Positions 46,861 through 59,609 of a stretch of DNA of 64,000 bases are shown in pieces. Within the stretch, counting starts at the first letter, position 1, and the number at the start of each line of letters is the position of its first letter. This DNA is from Glycine soja. Taxonomy: Eukaryota; Streptophyta; Magnoliopsida; Fabales; Fabaceae. The notes under the pieces were generated by a model. That model had not been told where the DNA came from. It saw nothing but the letters and a program-made list of their open reading frames with translations, and did no database searches. The stretch spans positions 1,622,001-1,686,000 of the forward strand of contig NC_041021.1 of NCBI RefSeq assembly GCF_004193775.1, in the 5' to 3' direction. The position numbers were made by a program, and so were the translations under genes.

Positions 46861-49853
46861 GGTGCTCATTCCACATGTGTCCCAATAAAGTTTGGTATAA
46901 AAATTACAAGCAAATAAGTGGTGGTATTGTACTGGTAGGGAATAATAAGTCTTGTAAGGTTATTGGGATTGGTTCATTAAGAATCAGAATGCACAACAGA
47001 ATAGAGATGGTGCTGGAAGATGTGAGACATGTTCTAGAATTGAAGAGAAATATGATCTCTTTAGGCACATTAGACAAGGAGGGTTGTGGCTACAAGTGTG
47101 ATCGTGGTAGCCTTGAAATCCATTAGGGAAAGAATTTGATCATGAGAGGAGTAAGGAAAAATGGATTGTATTCCTTGGTTAGACAGACTGCGTTAGCAAA
47201 ATAAGGTGTTTTTGGGAAAGACAGGATTGAGCCACTGAAGTTTTGTGAGCATTGTGTGCTAGGCAAGGCAAAGAGGCAGAAATTTCCCACCAGCACTCAT
47301 TCCAACAATGCAGCTCTTGATTATGTGCATGTAGATCTATGAGGACCATCAAGAGTTGAGTCACATGGAGGGGCAAGGTATTTTCTATCCTTAGTAGATG
47401 ACTTATCTAGAAAGGTTTGAGTTTACTTTCTAGAACACAAGAATGAAGTTTTCAAGGTGTTTGAAGAATGGAAAATTTTAGTTGAAACTCAAACAGGAAG
47501 AAAGGTGAAGAAATTAAGGACAGATAATGGACTTGAATTTTGTGATGATAGGTTCAAAACCTTATGCAAACAAAATGGTATTGCTATCCATTTAACTGTG
47601 AGAGGGACACCACAACAAAATGGCTTGGTGGAGAGGTCAACAAAACCATACTTTAAGGAGTTAGGTGTATGTTGAATCATGTTGGTCTGCCAAAGTCCTT
47701 CTGGGCAGAGGCTATAAGCACTGTTGTCTATTGCATAAACAGAAGTTCATCAACTTCCATAGGCTTTAAAACCCCATAGGAAGCTTGGAGTGGCATGAAA
47801 GCTAATTATAGTGAACTAAAGACATTTGGCTATATTGCTTATGCTCATCTAAAGCAGGATAAGTTGTAACCAAGGGCCTTGAAGTGTATCTTCATAAGCT
47901 ATCCACAAGGAGTGAAGGGATACAAGTTATGGTGTTTGGAACCTAGACACAAGAAGTGCATCATCAGCAGAGATGTAGTGTTTAATAAACTACAATTGGA
48001 AAATTTAATTATCCCATTCAAGTCTACTAAAAGTCAGAGTTCACAGTTTTAGGTGAAGTCCGAAGAGAGTGTGACTACTCAGACTTATGAGGAATCAGTA
48101 GTGATAAGATGCAAGTTTGTTCCTGCATCTGGACAAGCAAATAAAGAAGCAACTCAAGATTAGTGTTTGGCTAGAGATAGGGAAAGGAGCACAATTAAAC
48201 CTCCCAAAAGATATGGTCATGCAAATCTGATCTCCTATGCTTTAATAGTTGGAAAAGAGATTGAAGATTAGGAGGAACCTTAGTCCTATGATTAGGCCAT
48301 AAGCAGCAAGGGCAATTCAAAATGGATTAAAGCTATGGAAGAAGAAATGGTTTCTCTAGAAAAGAATCAAACCTAGACACTTATGGATTATCCTAAAGGG
48401 AAGTCAGTTATTGGATGCAGATGGTTATTCAAAAGGAAAGAAGGTGTTGAAGGAGTTCAAAGTGCAAGGTTCAAAGCTAGGCTAGTAGCTCGTGTGTTTA
48501 CTCAAAAGGAAGGGGTAAGTTTTGTAGAAATTTTCTCACCTCTGGTAAAACATAGATCAATAAGAGTTCTTCTTGCTATGGTAGCTCATTTTGATATGGA
48601 GCTTGAGTAGATGGATTTCAAAATAGCCTTTTTGCATGGGAAGCTGGATGAGACCATTTATATGAAGCAACCTATTGGTTTTCTCAAAAAGGATGATGAA
48701 TAAAAAGTATGTTCGATTAATCAGTCCTTATATGGTCTTAAACAATCTCCTAAGATGTGGTATAGGCGCTTTGATGATTATATGATTAAAATTGGATTCT
48801 CTAGGAGTGTTTATGACTGCTATGTGTATTAGAAATGTCACAAGAATGAGAAATCAATTTACTTGTTGCTCTATGTTGATGATATGCTATTGGCTTGCCA
48901 AAGCATGATTGAAATTGCTAGAGTTAAACGATTATTGAATCTAGAGTTTTAGATAAAAGATCTTGGACATGGTAAGAAGATCATTGGTATAGAAATACCT
49001 AGGAATAGGAAGGAAAAAGTGTTGTACCTATCTCAGGTAGATTTACCTCAGAAAGGTCTTGGAAAGATTCAATTTAAAGGGAGCAAAGCCAGTTACCACT
49101 TCCCTAGCACAACACTTTAAGTTCTCTAAGGAACAAGAACCAAAGTCTGATGAAGATATAGCCTATATGCAGAAAGTGTCATATGCTAGTGTTGTTGGAA
49201 GTATCATGTACTCCATGGTGTGTTCCAGGCCAGATCTGTCATACTCTATGATTGTGGTAAGCATATTTATGGAAAATCCAGGCAAGAGGCATTGGGAAGC
49301 TGCTAAATGGGTTTTTAGGTACATATCTAAGACCATTGATGTTGGACCGAAGTATGCTAATCAAGATGAAGTTCCTATTACTGAAGGGTATGTGGATTCT
49401 GATTTTGTTGGGAGCATTGATACAAGAAAGTCCACTACTGGCTATGCTTTCAAGGTGTTTGGAAACTTAGTCAGTTAGAGGGCTAATTTGTAGTCAATAG
49501 TGGCCTTATCCATTACCAAAGCTGAATACATAGCAGCTAGTGAAGCTCTAAAGGAAGCATTGTGGTTAAGAGACTTGATTTTAGAACTACTCCCAGTGAA
49601 AGAGCTAACAACCATTGTAATTCACTGTGACAGTCTAAGTGCAGTAAATTTGAGCAAGAACCAAATGTATCATAGCAGAACAAAGCATGTGGATGTCAAG
49701 TATCACTTCATTCAAGATATGATCATGAATGAAGTTGTTGCTATTGAGAAGATATCTACAAATGAGAATGTTACAAAGATGCTCACAAAGGCTTTACCAT
49801 ATGGGAAGTTCAACTATTGTTTACCGTTGTTGAATATTACTGGTTCTAACTAA
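46840..49853 (+). pseudogene. Copia pol: protease, integrase, reverse transcriptase, RNase H, broken
   Basis: The protease is near 46848-47125, with the active-site region WILDLGCSFHMCP (family norm LDSG; Ser lost by TCA to TTA). A deletion near 47200 removed most of the GAG-pre-integrase and its HHCC zinc site. The integrase core (47320-47675) keeps DYVHVDL, RTDNGLEF and TPQQNGLVER. The reverse transcriptase (about 48290-48960) shows GCRWLFKRKEG, DFKIAFLHG and the catalytic LLLYVDDMLL. RNase H (49059-49853) keeps YVDSDF, TKAEYIA, HCDSLSA and HSRTKHVDVKYHFI. Stops include TGA for Trp (47340, 47418) and TAG for Gln or Trp (48608, 49477, 49492). Confidence 0.93.
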
Positions 49854-49874
49854 GCATTAGACTAAGGTGAAAAT

Positions 49875-50080
49875 TGTTGTATATGGTCTAATATTAGTTA
49901 GTTAGTTGGGGGTTAGCCGACAGCCTTTGATAGTTATTTTTCTGTTATTTTATTAATATCAAAAGGCATGCTATCATGTGCATATAAGTTCTGTTTTTCT
50001 GTAAATAAAAAAACATAGAGCTCCATTTTTGTTCCCAATTTTATGTTTTCACAACAAATTCATCTTCTTCATTCGTAACA
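49875..50080 (+). repeat. 3' LTR of the copia element (206 bp)
   Basis: Starts TGTTGTATATGG and ends GTAACA, followed directly by the duplication AGAGA. It is longer than the 5' LTR because of an extra 'tcatgtgcatataagttctg' segment. A weak purine tract (AAGGTGAAAA) precedes it. Confidence 0.92.
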
Positions 50081-50301
50081 AGAGAAATGAAAGAAAAAAG
50101 AAAAAAAAAGGAAAAAAAAAAGAGAACGTGTGAGAGATGAAAGAAAAAATATAATGGGTATTTAAGATTTAAAAAGGATATTTGGGTGCACTTAGCAAAA
50201 AATGGGGGTGCAATTAGAAAGTTTCTGTAAGATACTAAACTAACCCAGCTTAGACAACTATCACTAAATAAAAGATACTATAGGTAATTTTCGGTGTACA
50301 T

Positions 50302-51651
50302 TGTTAGTCGTCATTTACAACTAACTTTTGTGTTGAAAAGCTTTATGAAAATCATGTATTTCCCCCAATTTATGGTTCTTTTTGTAGGATTGTACATATT
50401 TTTATGTTTAGTTTAATTTTTATGCAGAGATATTCCCTTCATTGTGAATTAATGTGTTTTCAACTTCAGTTTCAGATGAAAAAATGAAGAATAAGAAGGT
50501 TGTAGTAGCTGGTGTCTCACTAAGCGAGGTATATGCGCTTAGCGAGCAACATCCGCTAAGCGAGACATCAGCTTGCTTAGCGAGTGAATAGAATCTGCCA
50601 TGCATCCACGCCCTCAGCTCGCTCAGCGAATCATTTGTCTCTTCTGACGCTTAGCGCACCTGACGCACTAAACCAAAATTCACTTATTCGCGCTTAACGC
50701 GAAAATGACACTAAGCGAGCCTTCAAGGAAAGAAAGTCCTTAAAAGCTGAAGTTGGCGAAAAAGGAGAAAGCTTTGGCAGAAAACACAGGGAACCACTAT
50801 GTGAGAGACGCAATAGGGTAAGGGAGCACCAAAAACCTTAGCTTTCAAGAGGATTCTAGGTTTTAGAGTGATTTTTAGGTTTCTAGAGGTGGAGGAGACA
50901 TCCCTACCACTGTGTAATCTCAATTTTGCTTCCAAAACCTCCTATTGTAACTGAAAGGTGATAACTTGCCATGAAAGGCTAAAGCTTTTGTTTGGGATTT
51001 CTGCTGAGTCTTGATGTAAGTATTCTTTACTATGTATTTAATGTTGTTTTGATGTGTTCATTGCTTCTATCTGCATTTAATTCTTGCATGTTTTTGGTCT
51101 GATCACCCATTTGTGTGTAAAGTTAGGATTTTTAGCATTGGAAAATGTTTTAAATCCTTAGAATAGGGCTAGATAACTGTATTGTCTGGACACGGAGTGT
51201 AGGGACTCTAGTTTTTAATATGTTGTGATCTTAATGTTGTTCGGTTAGGCTAAGTTCGACGAGGGATCCGAGAATGAAGTTTGATTAGAATTAGCTCATT
51301 CACGCAAGACATCGGTATTTGGGATAATTGTCCTCAACATAGAACACAAAAACAATATTAGATAGAGAAAAACCCTTAATTGCATCAAGTTACTCAGTAG
51401 AAGGACCCAACGTTTTAATCATCTGTTTATTCTCGCATTTACTTAGTTAATTTTGTAGTTATCTTTAGAATTGCAACTATATTCTGTTTTATTTCTATTT
51501 CATGATGTTACACAAATGTCTACTTATTGAATGAACGCTTTTCTGAATGAAACAAACTCCATGTGATTCGATACTCGGTTCTTACCATTTTATATTACTT
51601 GTGACTCAGTGCACTTGCTAATAAATTTCGCAGTTGTATAGAGTCGAAACA
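50302..51651 (+). mobile_element. Solo LTR, family A copy 2 (1350 bp, TSD TACAT)
   Basis: Begins TGTTAGTCG, ends GAAACA, flanked by TACAT at 50297-50301 and 51652-51656. It is colinear with the copy at 780-2153 and very similar to it, including the gctaagcgag motifs (50518-50720) and the 'cgaggga tccgaga' region near 51258. It lies 217 bp after the copia element. Confidence 0.92.
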
Positions 51652-51656
51652 TACAT

Positions 51657-52265
51657 ATATGGATATTATCCATTTACCCATAAATGATTTGTGTCCTTTG
51701 TTTTACCACATCTCGATTTAGCCAACATCAATATAAGTTGTCCATGATGTTGTTTGTCGCAATTTGCAAACCCACCTTTTTTATTCAAAGATCACGTATT
51801 TGAAAGAGAGAGGTTACAGATGAAGGAAAAATGCTACTCAGTTTTCTTAAATAGAAGAGAAAACTATTGGTCAATTAGCATCTACAGAAACTTTTTTTGT
51901 CGTTTCTTTAATAAAAAAAACTAATTGTTTTGTAGGCTTTTTCCAAATTTGTGGTCAATTCAATTTCCACTCTTAACAAAAAAAAAGTTGAATATTATTT
52001 TAGGATACAAATTTATATAATTTTTTTGTGAATCACAAATTTATATCATATGTCTATTCGTATATTATTACGTGTTTATTCATTAATTTAGAGCCACATC
52101 AACCACTTGAGAATAATGTCTTTTCTATTGTAAAACTACCATTCAATAATAAAATTAAATTTTTGCATCATCATCTCTTCACCCTTGTTTTATGAATCGA
52201 TCAATCTTAAAAATTGTACATACCCAATAAAATTGTCTTTGAGATGTAGCATTTTGAAATATCAA
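51657..52265. other. Intergenic; no gene seen
   Basis: AT-rich DNA between the solo LTR and the presumed Helitron 3' end. Nothing recognised. Confidence 0.5.
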
Positions 52266-52762
52266 CTAGAAAGAGGTCATTGCCGAAGCACGGGCTAATA
52301 CTAATATGTGATAATATCTGGTGGTAGTTTAATTATATTAAAGAACTTGCAAATGATATTAAGCAATTTAACATTTGAATGAAATATAAGATCCCATATA
52401 CATATTTTGATGACAACTTATATATGGTATGCCATATATGGTTAGAAAAATAAATAAATCTGAATCACAAACAATATAAGTAAAGGTTTGCATGTTTGAT
52501 AAAGGGATAGACATACATTGATACTTCTTCAAAAAAGTGACCATGTTGAAACCTGTAAAAATGCGGGCAAAGTTAAAAAAAAAGTAGTACATTATAATTG
52601 CTGAAATGGAAATAAAAATGCTGAAAAAGAATTGAATGAAAAATTAGATGGGTACGAAACCTACGATGGTTTTCAGCATGTGTGTTATAGTTTGATATAC
52701 AAAATGAATGTCAATAATGATAATGCATATGTAGCAATAAGAATTTGGGAAGCATTCCTTGT

Positions 52763-54618
52763 CTATAAGTTTGCAAATACTTCTTTGTATACTACAATAA
52801 TAGTAGTATTTTTTGGAGTGCCTTCTTTATCATGAATAAGTATACGCGGTCCTTTTTTACTTTGCACTCGTGAAAGTGCTACATATATTTGGCCATGAGA
52901 AAATACTGGGTTTGGTAAATACAACCCAACATGTGCCAAAGACTGTCCTTGAGACTTGTTAATGGTCATTGCAAATGAAACCATGAATGGAAATTGTCTT
53001 CTAATTAGTTTGAATGGCCATGGAGAATCAGAAGGAGACATATCCATTCTTGGTATGTATGTCTTATGTCCTATATTGGGGCCAGTAATAATCTTTGCTT
53101 CAACCACATGTGCACCAAGTCTAGTGACAATAAGTCTAGTACCATTGCATAACCCATTTGTCTGGTCCAAATTGCATAATAGTATTATGGGAGTGCCAAC
53201 CTTGATTTTTAACTTGTGATTAGGCATTCCTGATGTTTTCAATGAGTTTAGAAATTCAGGTGTTAGAACTCTAAAAGTAGGATTGAGTAATTTATCAAAT
53301 TTATCAACACTACAATACTCTTTCTCATCAGTGGGTATCAAAGACATGACATAATCATTTATACTATCAACAACATCTTTTGTAGAAGCTAGAATAGCTC
53401 TTTGCAGCAAGAAATCCCCGTTGGTATAGTTTTGTAATAAGTTAGGATATGTTGACTCAACAATTTCCTAGATAGGATCATTAAAGTCCTTGATAAGAAA
53501 CTCATCAGGAATGGTGATTTCACCATAACCATCGTTAGGTTTGCCATCACCTACGTCTAGTAGCCAATCAGAAAATTGTTGGAGGTCATGACTACTGGTA
53601 TCGACAACATTGTTTTGCAAACGCATGTTCTTTGTCAATTTAAAAACTTGACAATGATCCCATATGTATGATGCATTTAGACTTGTATGCATGATATCAG
53701 AGCGACTACCTCTTGGCACAACTGGTAGTATTTGACAGAAATCACCACAAAAAACAATGACCTTTCCTCCAAAAGGTTTATCATTGTGCATGATGTCTTT
53801 TAAGCTTTTATCAAGATCTTAAAAACTGAACTTGTGACACATTGGAGCTTCAGCCCAAATTATTAGTTTGGTAATTTTTAGCAATTCAGCCAGGTCACTC
53901 CCTTGATGAATATTGCATGTTGAATTCTGTGTTGCAGGCACTGGTATGGCAAACTTAGAGTGTGTTGTTCTTCCTCCGGGCAGCAATAATGATGCAATAC
54001 CATTGAAGCTACTGTTAAAACAATTCCTCCATTAGACCATATAGCAGATGATAAAGTTTTCCAGATAAATGTCTTCCCAGTGCCACCATATCCATACAGA
54101 AAATAAAATCCACCTGATTGAGTTGCAATAACACGCATAATGTTATAAAAAATAGCACCCTACTAATTTGTAATTAGTAATTTATCCAACGTGAATTAGT
54201 AATATGGATTAATGATAATGAATACCACTTAAGAATAACTATAATATGTTATGCACACCTGTTAGTGAGTGATAATATTTGTTGTATTCAGCATGTAATA
54301 ATTCCTTATCATAAGACATTTCATTAAAGATGAGCTTATTTCCATGGGTGTTAGCAGCATATCCTATTGGGTATGGCATTGAAGAAAAATCTCATAGACT
54401 TTTCCTATTGCCTTGTAGCAGATTTTCAATTTCACTCAAACAAAGATGCATTGATTCTTTGACAGATAGATGAATGCTTATGAACAATAGAAAGAATATT
54501 TACTTAGCATGTCATGCTTTTGTTATGAATGATATGTATATACGTATAAATAATGTTATATTTATAAACATATGAGATGTTAAATTTGATATTTCATGAT
54601 ATACAATTATTGAGGTTG
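52763..54618 (-). pseudogene. Helitron PIF1-like helicase part, broken
   Basis: In minus-strand order: LIFNEMSYDKELLHAEYN (54350-54290), then the Walker A motif YGYGGTGKTF (near 54090). After a frameshift come VPATQNSTCNIHQGSDL and the Walker B region LIIWAEAPMCHKF (about 53860), where the family has IIWDEAPM: the Asp is Ala. Next are GDFCQILPVVPRG (53735), LTKNMRL, and the C-terminal MTINKSQGQSLAHVGLYLPN with VALSRVQSKKG (52960-52850). PIF1 helicases unwind DNA during Helitron rolling-circle transposition. A TAA at about 53820, a TAG at 53470 and the frameshift destroy the frame. Confidence 0.9.
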
Positions 54619-57600
54619 TTAAATATTACCTTGTCTTGTATTATTAAATACATTATCATCTGCCATCCATTGCCATGTTTGTTCCCACACATATTGTGGT
54701 CTATCCATGGTATTCATAAATAACAACTTGACAAATAACTTTCTAAGAAAGTGTGCAGATCCCCATGTGTTAGCTTCTCGTAGAGCACCAATAAATTCTT
54801 GATAATTTCCTAGAAAACCTTTTGCAAAGCATGCTTCTCTGAATGTACCATACATCACATTTTCTACTGTTCTAATTTCTTTGTAAGATTTAGGCCCTTT
54901 AGCAGAAGATAGCATCATTCTCAGGTAGAACAAATCTTCAGTTGAACAGGGTACCCATATGAGCCTGTCAATTGTATATCCTTGTTTTCTTGGTTGCCAG
55001 CATCTTTGGCGTGCTACATACACGAATTTGGACAAATATTGTGCATAAGTAAGATCTCGACCTTGAGAATATCTTTGGTTAGAATCCATCCAAGTTGTAA
55101 ACATGAATTCTTTGACTGTTTTTTTAGATAGTATTGAACCAATTTGTTCAATATCTTTCCAGTAAACAACTTGTTGATTTTCAAGATGAAAATACATACC
55201 AATGCATGCATTGGGAATGCAAATATCTTCTAGCATGCCTTTGGTGGTGATAAATACCTGGTCAAATTAATAGCAAAAGACATATATATATTATGTGACA
55301 TTTTAGAAGATTATAATAAATGTCTATAGATAGGAAGTGTTGATTTGTGTATAGATATATGATGAATTAAATCATCAAATGATTGAGGCATACCTACAAT
55401 CAAGATAGTGTTTAATTTCATCATGAACTTCAGTTTGTGTACAATCCTTGTTTTGCACATTAATAATTGTGGTTGTAATCCGATCGGATCCTTTGTTGAT
55501 GTACTTAAATAAATATTTGATTGATGTACTCTGGTTGCACCATTCCATATTTAGGTGTGCTCTATATTTAAGAAGGAGATGTAGATTGTATGGCACAACA
55601 ATTTGATTATCATGTTCAATACCATTCTTTTCAACCATATGTCCATTGTTTCTTTTCCTATAAACTGGAAAACGTCATTGTCAACAATTGTTGCTTGCTG
55701 GAACTTCTTAAGAAAAAATCTAATACACTTTCCATCAAGCATACATGGTGTTCTCCTGTTTGGCAGTCCACATGGACCATGAATCATATGCTTGCTGACT
55801 AATTCATATAACTCTAGATGTGTGTCCTTATTTGGGATCTCAGTAGAAATGATGTTATCAATGTCTTCTAGATTCAGATACTTGTTTGAAGGATGTAGAA
55901 ATATTAAAATATGAGCATCAGGCAACCCTCTTTTTTGCCACTCAATAGTGTAAACAACTGGAATCTAATGAAATAATAAGGACCATGAATACTAATGTAT
56001 TTAAAAGTATAATTGTAAATTAAGAGTAGTAATTGATCAGTAGAGTTGGTAATTACTTACATCCGAGAATTGTGCCAAACACATGTCCACTTTTGAGATC
56101 ATTCATCAAATGAGTGAGCTTGATTTTGAATGTTCGTGACACAACATCAGGGCAATCATCAAGTCTTAGATTGTATTTTCTAACTCTTCGTTGAATTTTT
56201 TGCCATGTCGGATTACATGTTAATGTCAAAAACAGGTCTGGAAATCCTATATGGCCACCAATTGGCATACCATCAAAATATAGTTGTTCCATATACCTAC
56301 GACTACCCACAAAGGAGCTTAGCAGTATAATTCTCCTTCCTTTTTCGTTGCCATGTGTTTCGGGACCATTATTACAGACATTCAAATTGATGTACTTGTC
56401 AACTCTAAGTTCCTGTTGATTTTGTCTGACATAGTTGAGTTTTTGAGACTCAATCATAGTGTAGCCATCAATTATCTATTGTTGAAAAAATCTCCTAAAA
56501 TGCAGAATTGTTTGAGTTTTATTGTCCCTAGATTGCATTCTGAAACAAAAATATTCACGCATGGTAACTTTCTTCCTCTTTGCAACTTGGCTATTCGAAG
56601 GAGCCTTATGAAGAATATTTGGTCTATAGTCATCTTCACATTTTGGGTACAGCAAGGGACATTCCAAAGGCAAATATGCATGATGTAGTTCATTAATTCT
56701 TTTGAGGCTTCCTGATTGCCTTTCAATGATAATATCTCTTTTATTACCTGTATGCTCATCGCCAACAATCAAAGCAGCAACTTCACCAGTATTTGGCAAT
56801 TTATATAATCTTCCATCTGATTGCCTATCACTTATGAGTTTTAGTTTAAGGTCACAAACAGGTGAAGATTGTACTTTGTTCCTTGCCATTTATGAACTTT
56901 TATGCATACCAATTGCGCTTATCCAACATGTTTTTTATTCCAATAATAATATCTTCATCAAGAATATGTTTGTTCCTGAGTATTTTTCAAGGTGCATTAG
57001 AAAGTGCTATAAATATATATTATTATCAAGAGTTTCTAAAAAATGTAATGTAACATGTAATTTATCGAAACTTAAAAACTTACGGGTTTTGGGCAAGCCT
57101 ATTTTTAACTTCGTTCTCAGTATCATAAATATATAGTTGTGCAAACTTGGGTGAGTTATTAGGCATAGGTAGGAGGCTTCCAATAAGATGATGCACTTGA
57201 CCATGTATGCGGAATGTAGGAGGACCTCTGCTGGTATTATATCTTGTGTCAACTTTGGTACCAGGTGATGTGAATACAAACATTAGATTATATGAACGAA
57301 TATTGGCCTGGAAGTGCTTAGAGTGTGTATTGTTGCAGTCAAAAAGTAGTTGTCTCATTGGCTGTGGAGGATCTTCTAGTAGAGGAAGTTGTATTTTGCC
57401 ATAACCACAACATAATCCTCTCATCATACCACATTATAGCTTTACAGTGGATGATTTTCCAACCCGGATCTCCAATATCATTGTAAGTTGCACCTAAAGA
57501 TGAATTAGCAAGTTTAGATGGTCCACACGTCCAGCAGAAATGGAAAGACAGGAAAAAGTAAGTTGGAATTTCAAGGTCAATACCGGTATTTTCATAATCA

Positions 57601-58229
57601 TACGTTGTATGTTCATTGCAATCATGCTCACTATCAACATCATCATCTATTGTTGTTGGGCTGTCAAATGAATATTCTACAATGCAAGAATTTGTGAAAG
57701 TTAAAATGTAAGTTATTAGGTTGACATTACGTAACTATAGTCGACCACCATGTATTCATTTTGTATGTATTAACAATAACCACACTTTACTTGCATCAAT
57801 GTCTATCTGGTTTATATTGGTTTCCTCATCACTATCATCTAAAATCTAAGCTATTAGTTTTGATTTTTGTATTGTATATTTCCCAGGATACATATGTTGA
57901 AATGTACTGGCTGAAGTAATTGGAGCAGCAATTGTCAGTGTATTTGATGTAGAAGTTGATGGCGAATTCAAGTTTGATGAAATTACATTTTCTTTCCTAA
58001 ACTTGTAAAATAGATTCGTCTGGATTGTAGAAGCCTGGATGCTACGTACATTGACAGTGTGTCTTGGATGAATTTCAAATTCGCCAATATAACATTGATC
58101 AGAATGATTCAATGATGAAGTGATGTTTGTCAACGGTGTGCATTGTGTATGCAATGTAGGACTGTCATAGATAAAGTCTAGATGAGATGTTGATATACGC
58201 TTACGTTTTTTTGCAATGATAGAAGACAT
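54619..58229 (-). pseudogene. Helitron replication initiator (Rep, HUH) part, broken
   Basis: From 58229 downward: an S/T-rich leader, then GDPGWKIIHCKAIMWYDER (near 57450), KFAQLYIYDTENEV (about 57130), the Helitron_like_N region (56889-56476 with ELHHAYLPLECPLLYP; 56457-56053 with GRRIILLSSFVGSRRYMEQ and GFPDLFLTLTCNPTW), then the HUH site. The HUH site reads GLPDAHILIF (about 55929-55900): the first His is Asp. The catalytic Tyr region KYLFKYINKG is present (about 55515). Rolling-circle Rep nicks DNA; loss of a metal-binding His plus a TAG for Trp (near 55230) and frameshifts make this copy inactive. Some gaps between segments look like introns. Confidence 0.88.
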
Positions 58230-58230
58230 A

Positions 58231-59609
58231 TTTAAATTTGTAATTATCAGTATATGTACACCTGCATTGGGGGTTTGAAGTCATCCTTACCATTTGATAA
58301 TTGCTGATTTTGAGTGTGAGAAGATTTTCTTCTTTCTTGCAAAATGTGTTTTCTATTTTTCCTTGCTTGTGCAAAATTTTCCATTTGATCTTTCACTTCA
58401 CAAAGTATTCTGCAACATTTTGTTATTGTTTAAAGGTAAGAATTTATGCGCAAAATATAACAGGTTATTGGTGTCACAATTGGTCCTAATTATTTAATAA
58501 ATACAGTATATAAACCTACAACATGTGACACTACTTCCCTATATCTAGCAATAGTAGTAACTCAATAGATTTTGAGAAGAAAAAATGGTACGTTAATCCG
58601 TATATGGATCAAATAAGATAGTAAAAAGGAATAAACTTTCCTTGAAACTCAGTAAGAGAATATATGTGTTTTGTTGTTAATATTGGACTTAAGTTACATG
58701 TTCCTGTAAACGTGTTTTATGCCCTCCGATTTCGTCCATTACTTGACATCATCCCGCTTATATGTATTATTTAAGGAGGATTCATATTGTAGAAGTTTGT
58801 TGAAGTTTTTGGATATGGTTCACGATTGATAGTGAGCAGCAGGTAGTGAAGAAAAGGAAGAATGAAGAGTTGTGTTTTCCCTCCCGTTTGTTTTGTTTCT
58901 TTCCCAGCAAGCCTATAATTAGACATTTGTGTGGTTTAGGGTGAGACTTCTGATATGGCACCGTAATTTGCAACATACTATTGGTTACTGTAATTGACAA
59001 CTAATATAGAACCAAAGCATGGCAATGTTATTTAATTTTTCAATTTATGATTAGTTGATTAGTTTGGTTTGATATCAAATGATTACCATAATTTGTGTTA
59101 AAAGGTATTATTGATAAAATTCTTGATTCATAAACAGCAAGTTATGTATTTGATTTTTTTAATTTATCAATGGTTGATTACTTTTTCAATGTTTTTAATT
59201 TACGTATACTGGTTATAAAATTATGATGTTATGTATTAGTTTTAAAATTCATTCGAGAAGAGTGTTTTGCTGACTGACTAATTGTCAAATATTAAATTAG
59301 TCTATATGTTTATAGAATTGTATTTATGCGTAGGATGGATGTACAACAATGGTTACCATTCGTAAATATCATTCTGAGTGTAGATATATGAAACATTCAT
59401 TCATAGAAGTCCTTGTTCTTTTGCATTTCATAATATACTACTTTATATAAAAATGAATACTTTATATATAAAAAAAAGCTTCTTAAATGTTTGTTGAAAT
59501 TGAAATTAAGCATAAACGACTGGAAGTTGTTAGATACATCAAAATAAGAAATACAAATAGTGCCTCCTAAAGGTAGGTGGTTCAATTGCAACACAACACT
59601 TGGGCCTCT
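58231..59609. other. Between Helitron Rep and B3-like pseudogene; no gene seen
   Basis: AT-rich. It may be Helitron 5' sequence. Frames here are short and have no domain. Confidence 0.45.

Larger units (their letters stand above)
45846..50080 (+). mobile_element. Ty1/copia retrotransposon, full-length but inactive (4.2 kb, TSD AGAGA)
   Basis: It is bounded by TSD AGAGA (45841-45845 and 50081-50085). A 5' LTR, an initiator-Met-type primer binding site, gag, protease, integrase, reverse transcriptase and RNase H (the copia order) and a 3' LTR follow. Reading frames carry at least ten stops and some frameshifts, so it cannot express its own proteins. The LTRs differ at many positions (roughly a tenth by eye, plus an insertion of about 20 bp), so the insertion is old. 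Confidence 0.95.
52266..58230 (-). mobile_element. Helitron relict (minus strand)
   Basis: It is defined by its Rep/helicase pseudogene (57427-52763 and upstream). The likely 3' end is CTAG at 52269-52266, preceded on the minus strand by a GC-rich GCCCGTGCTTCGGC segment about 20-30 bp upstream, as expected for the terminal hairpin of Helitrons, and followed by T. The 5' end (TC...) was not found; 58230 marks only the start of the predicted N-terminal frame, and the element may extend to include the B3-like pseudogene. Confidence 0.65.

Noticed and set aside
54139..54290. Possible complete intron-free helicase frame joining the PIF1 blocks
   Set aside because: Stops, a frameshift after Walker A and a lost Walker B Asp show the locus is a pseudogene, so no intact CDS is reported.
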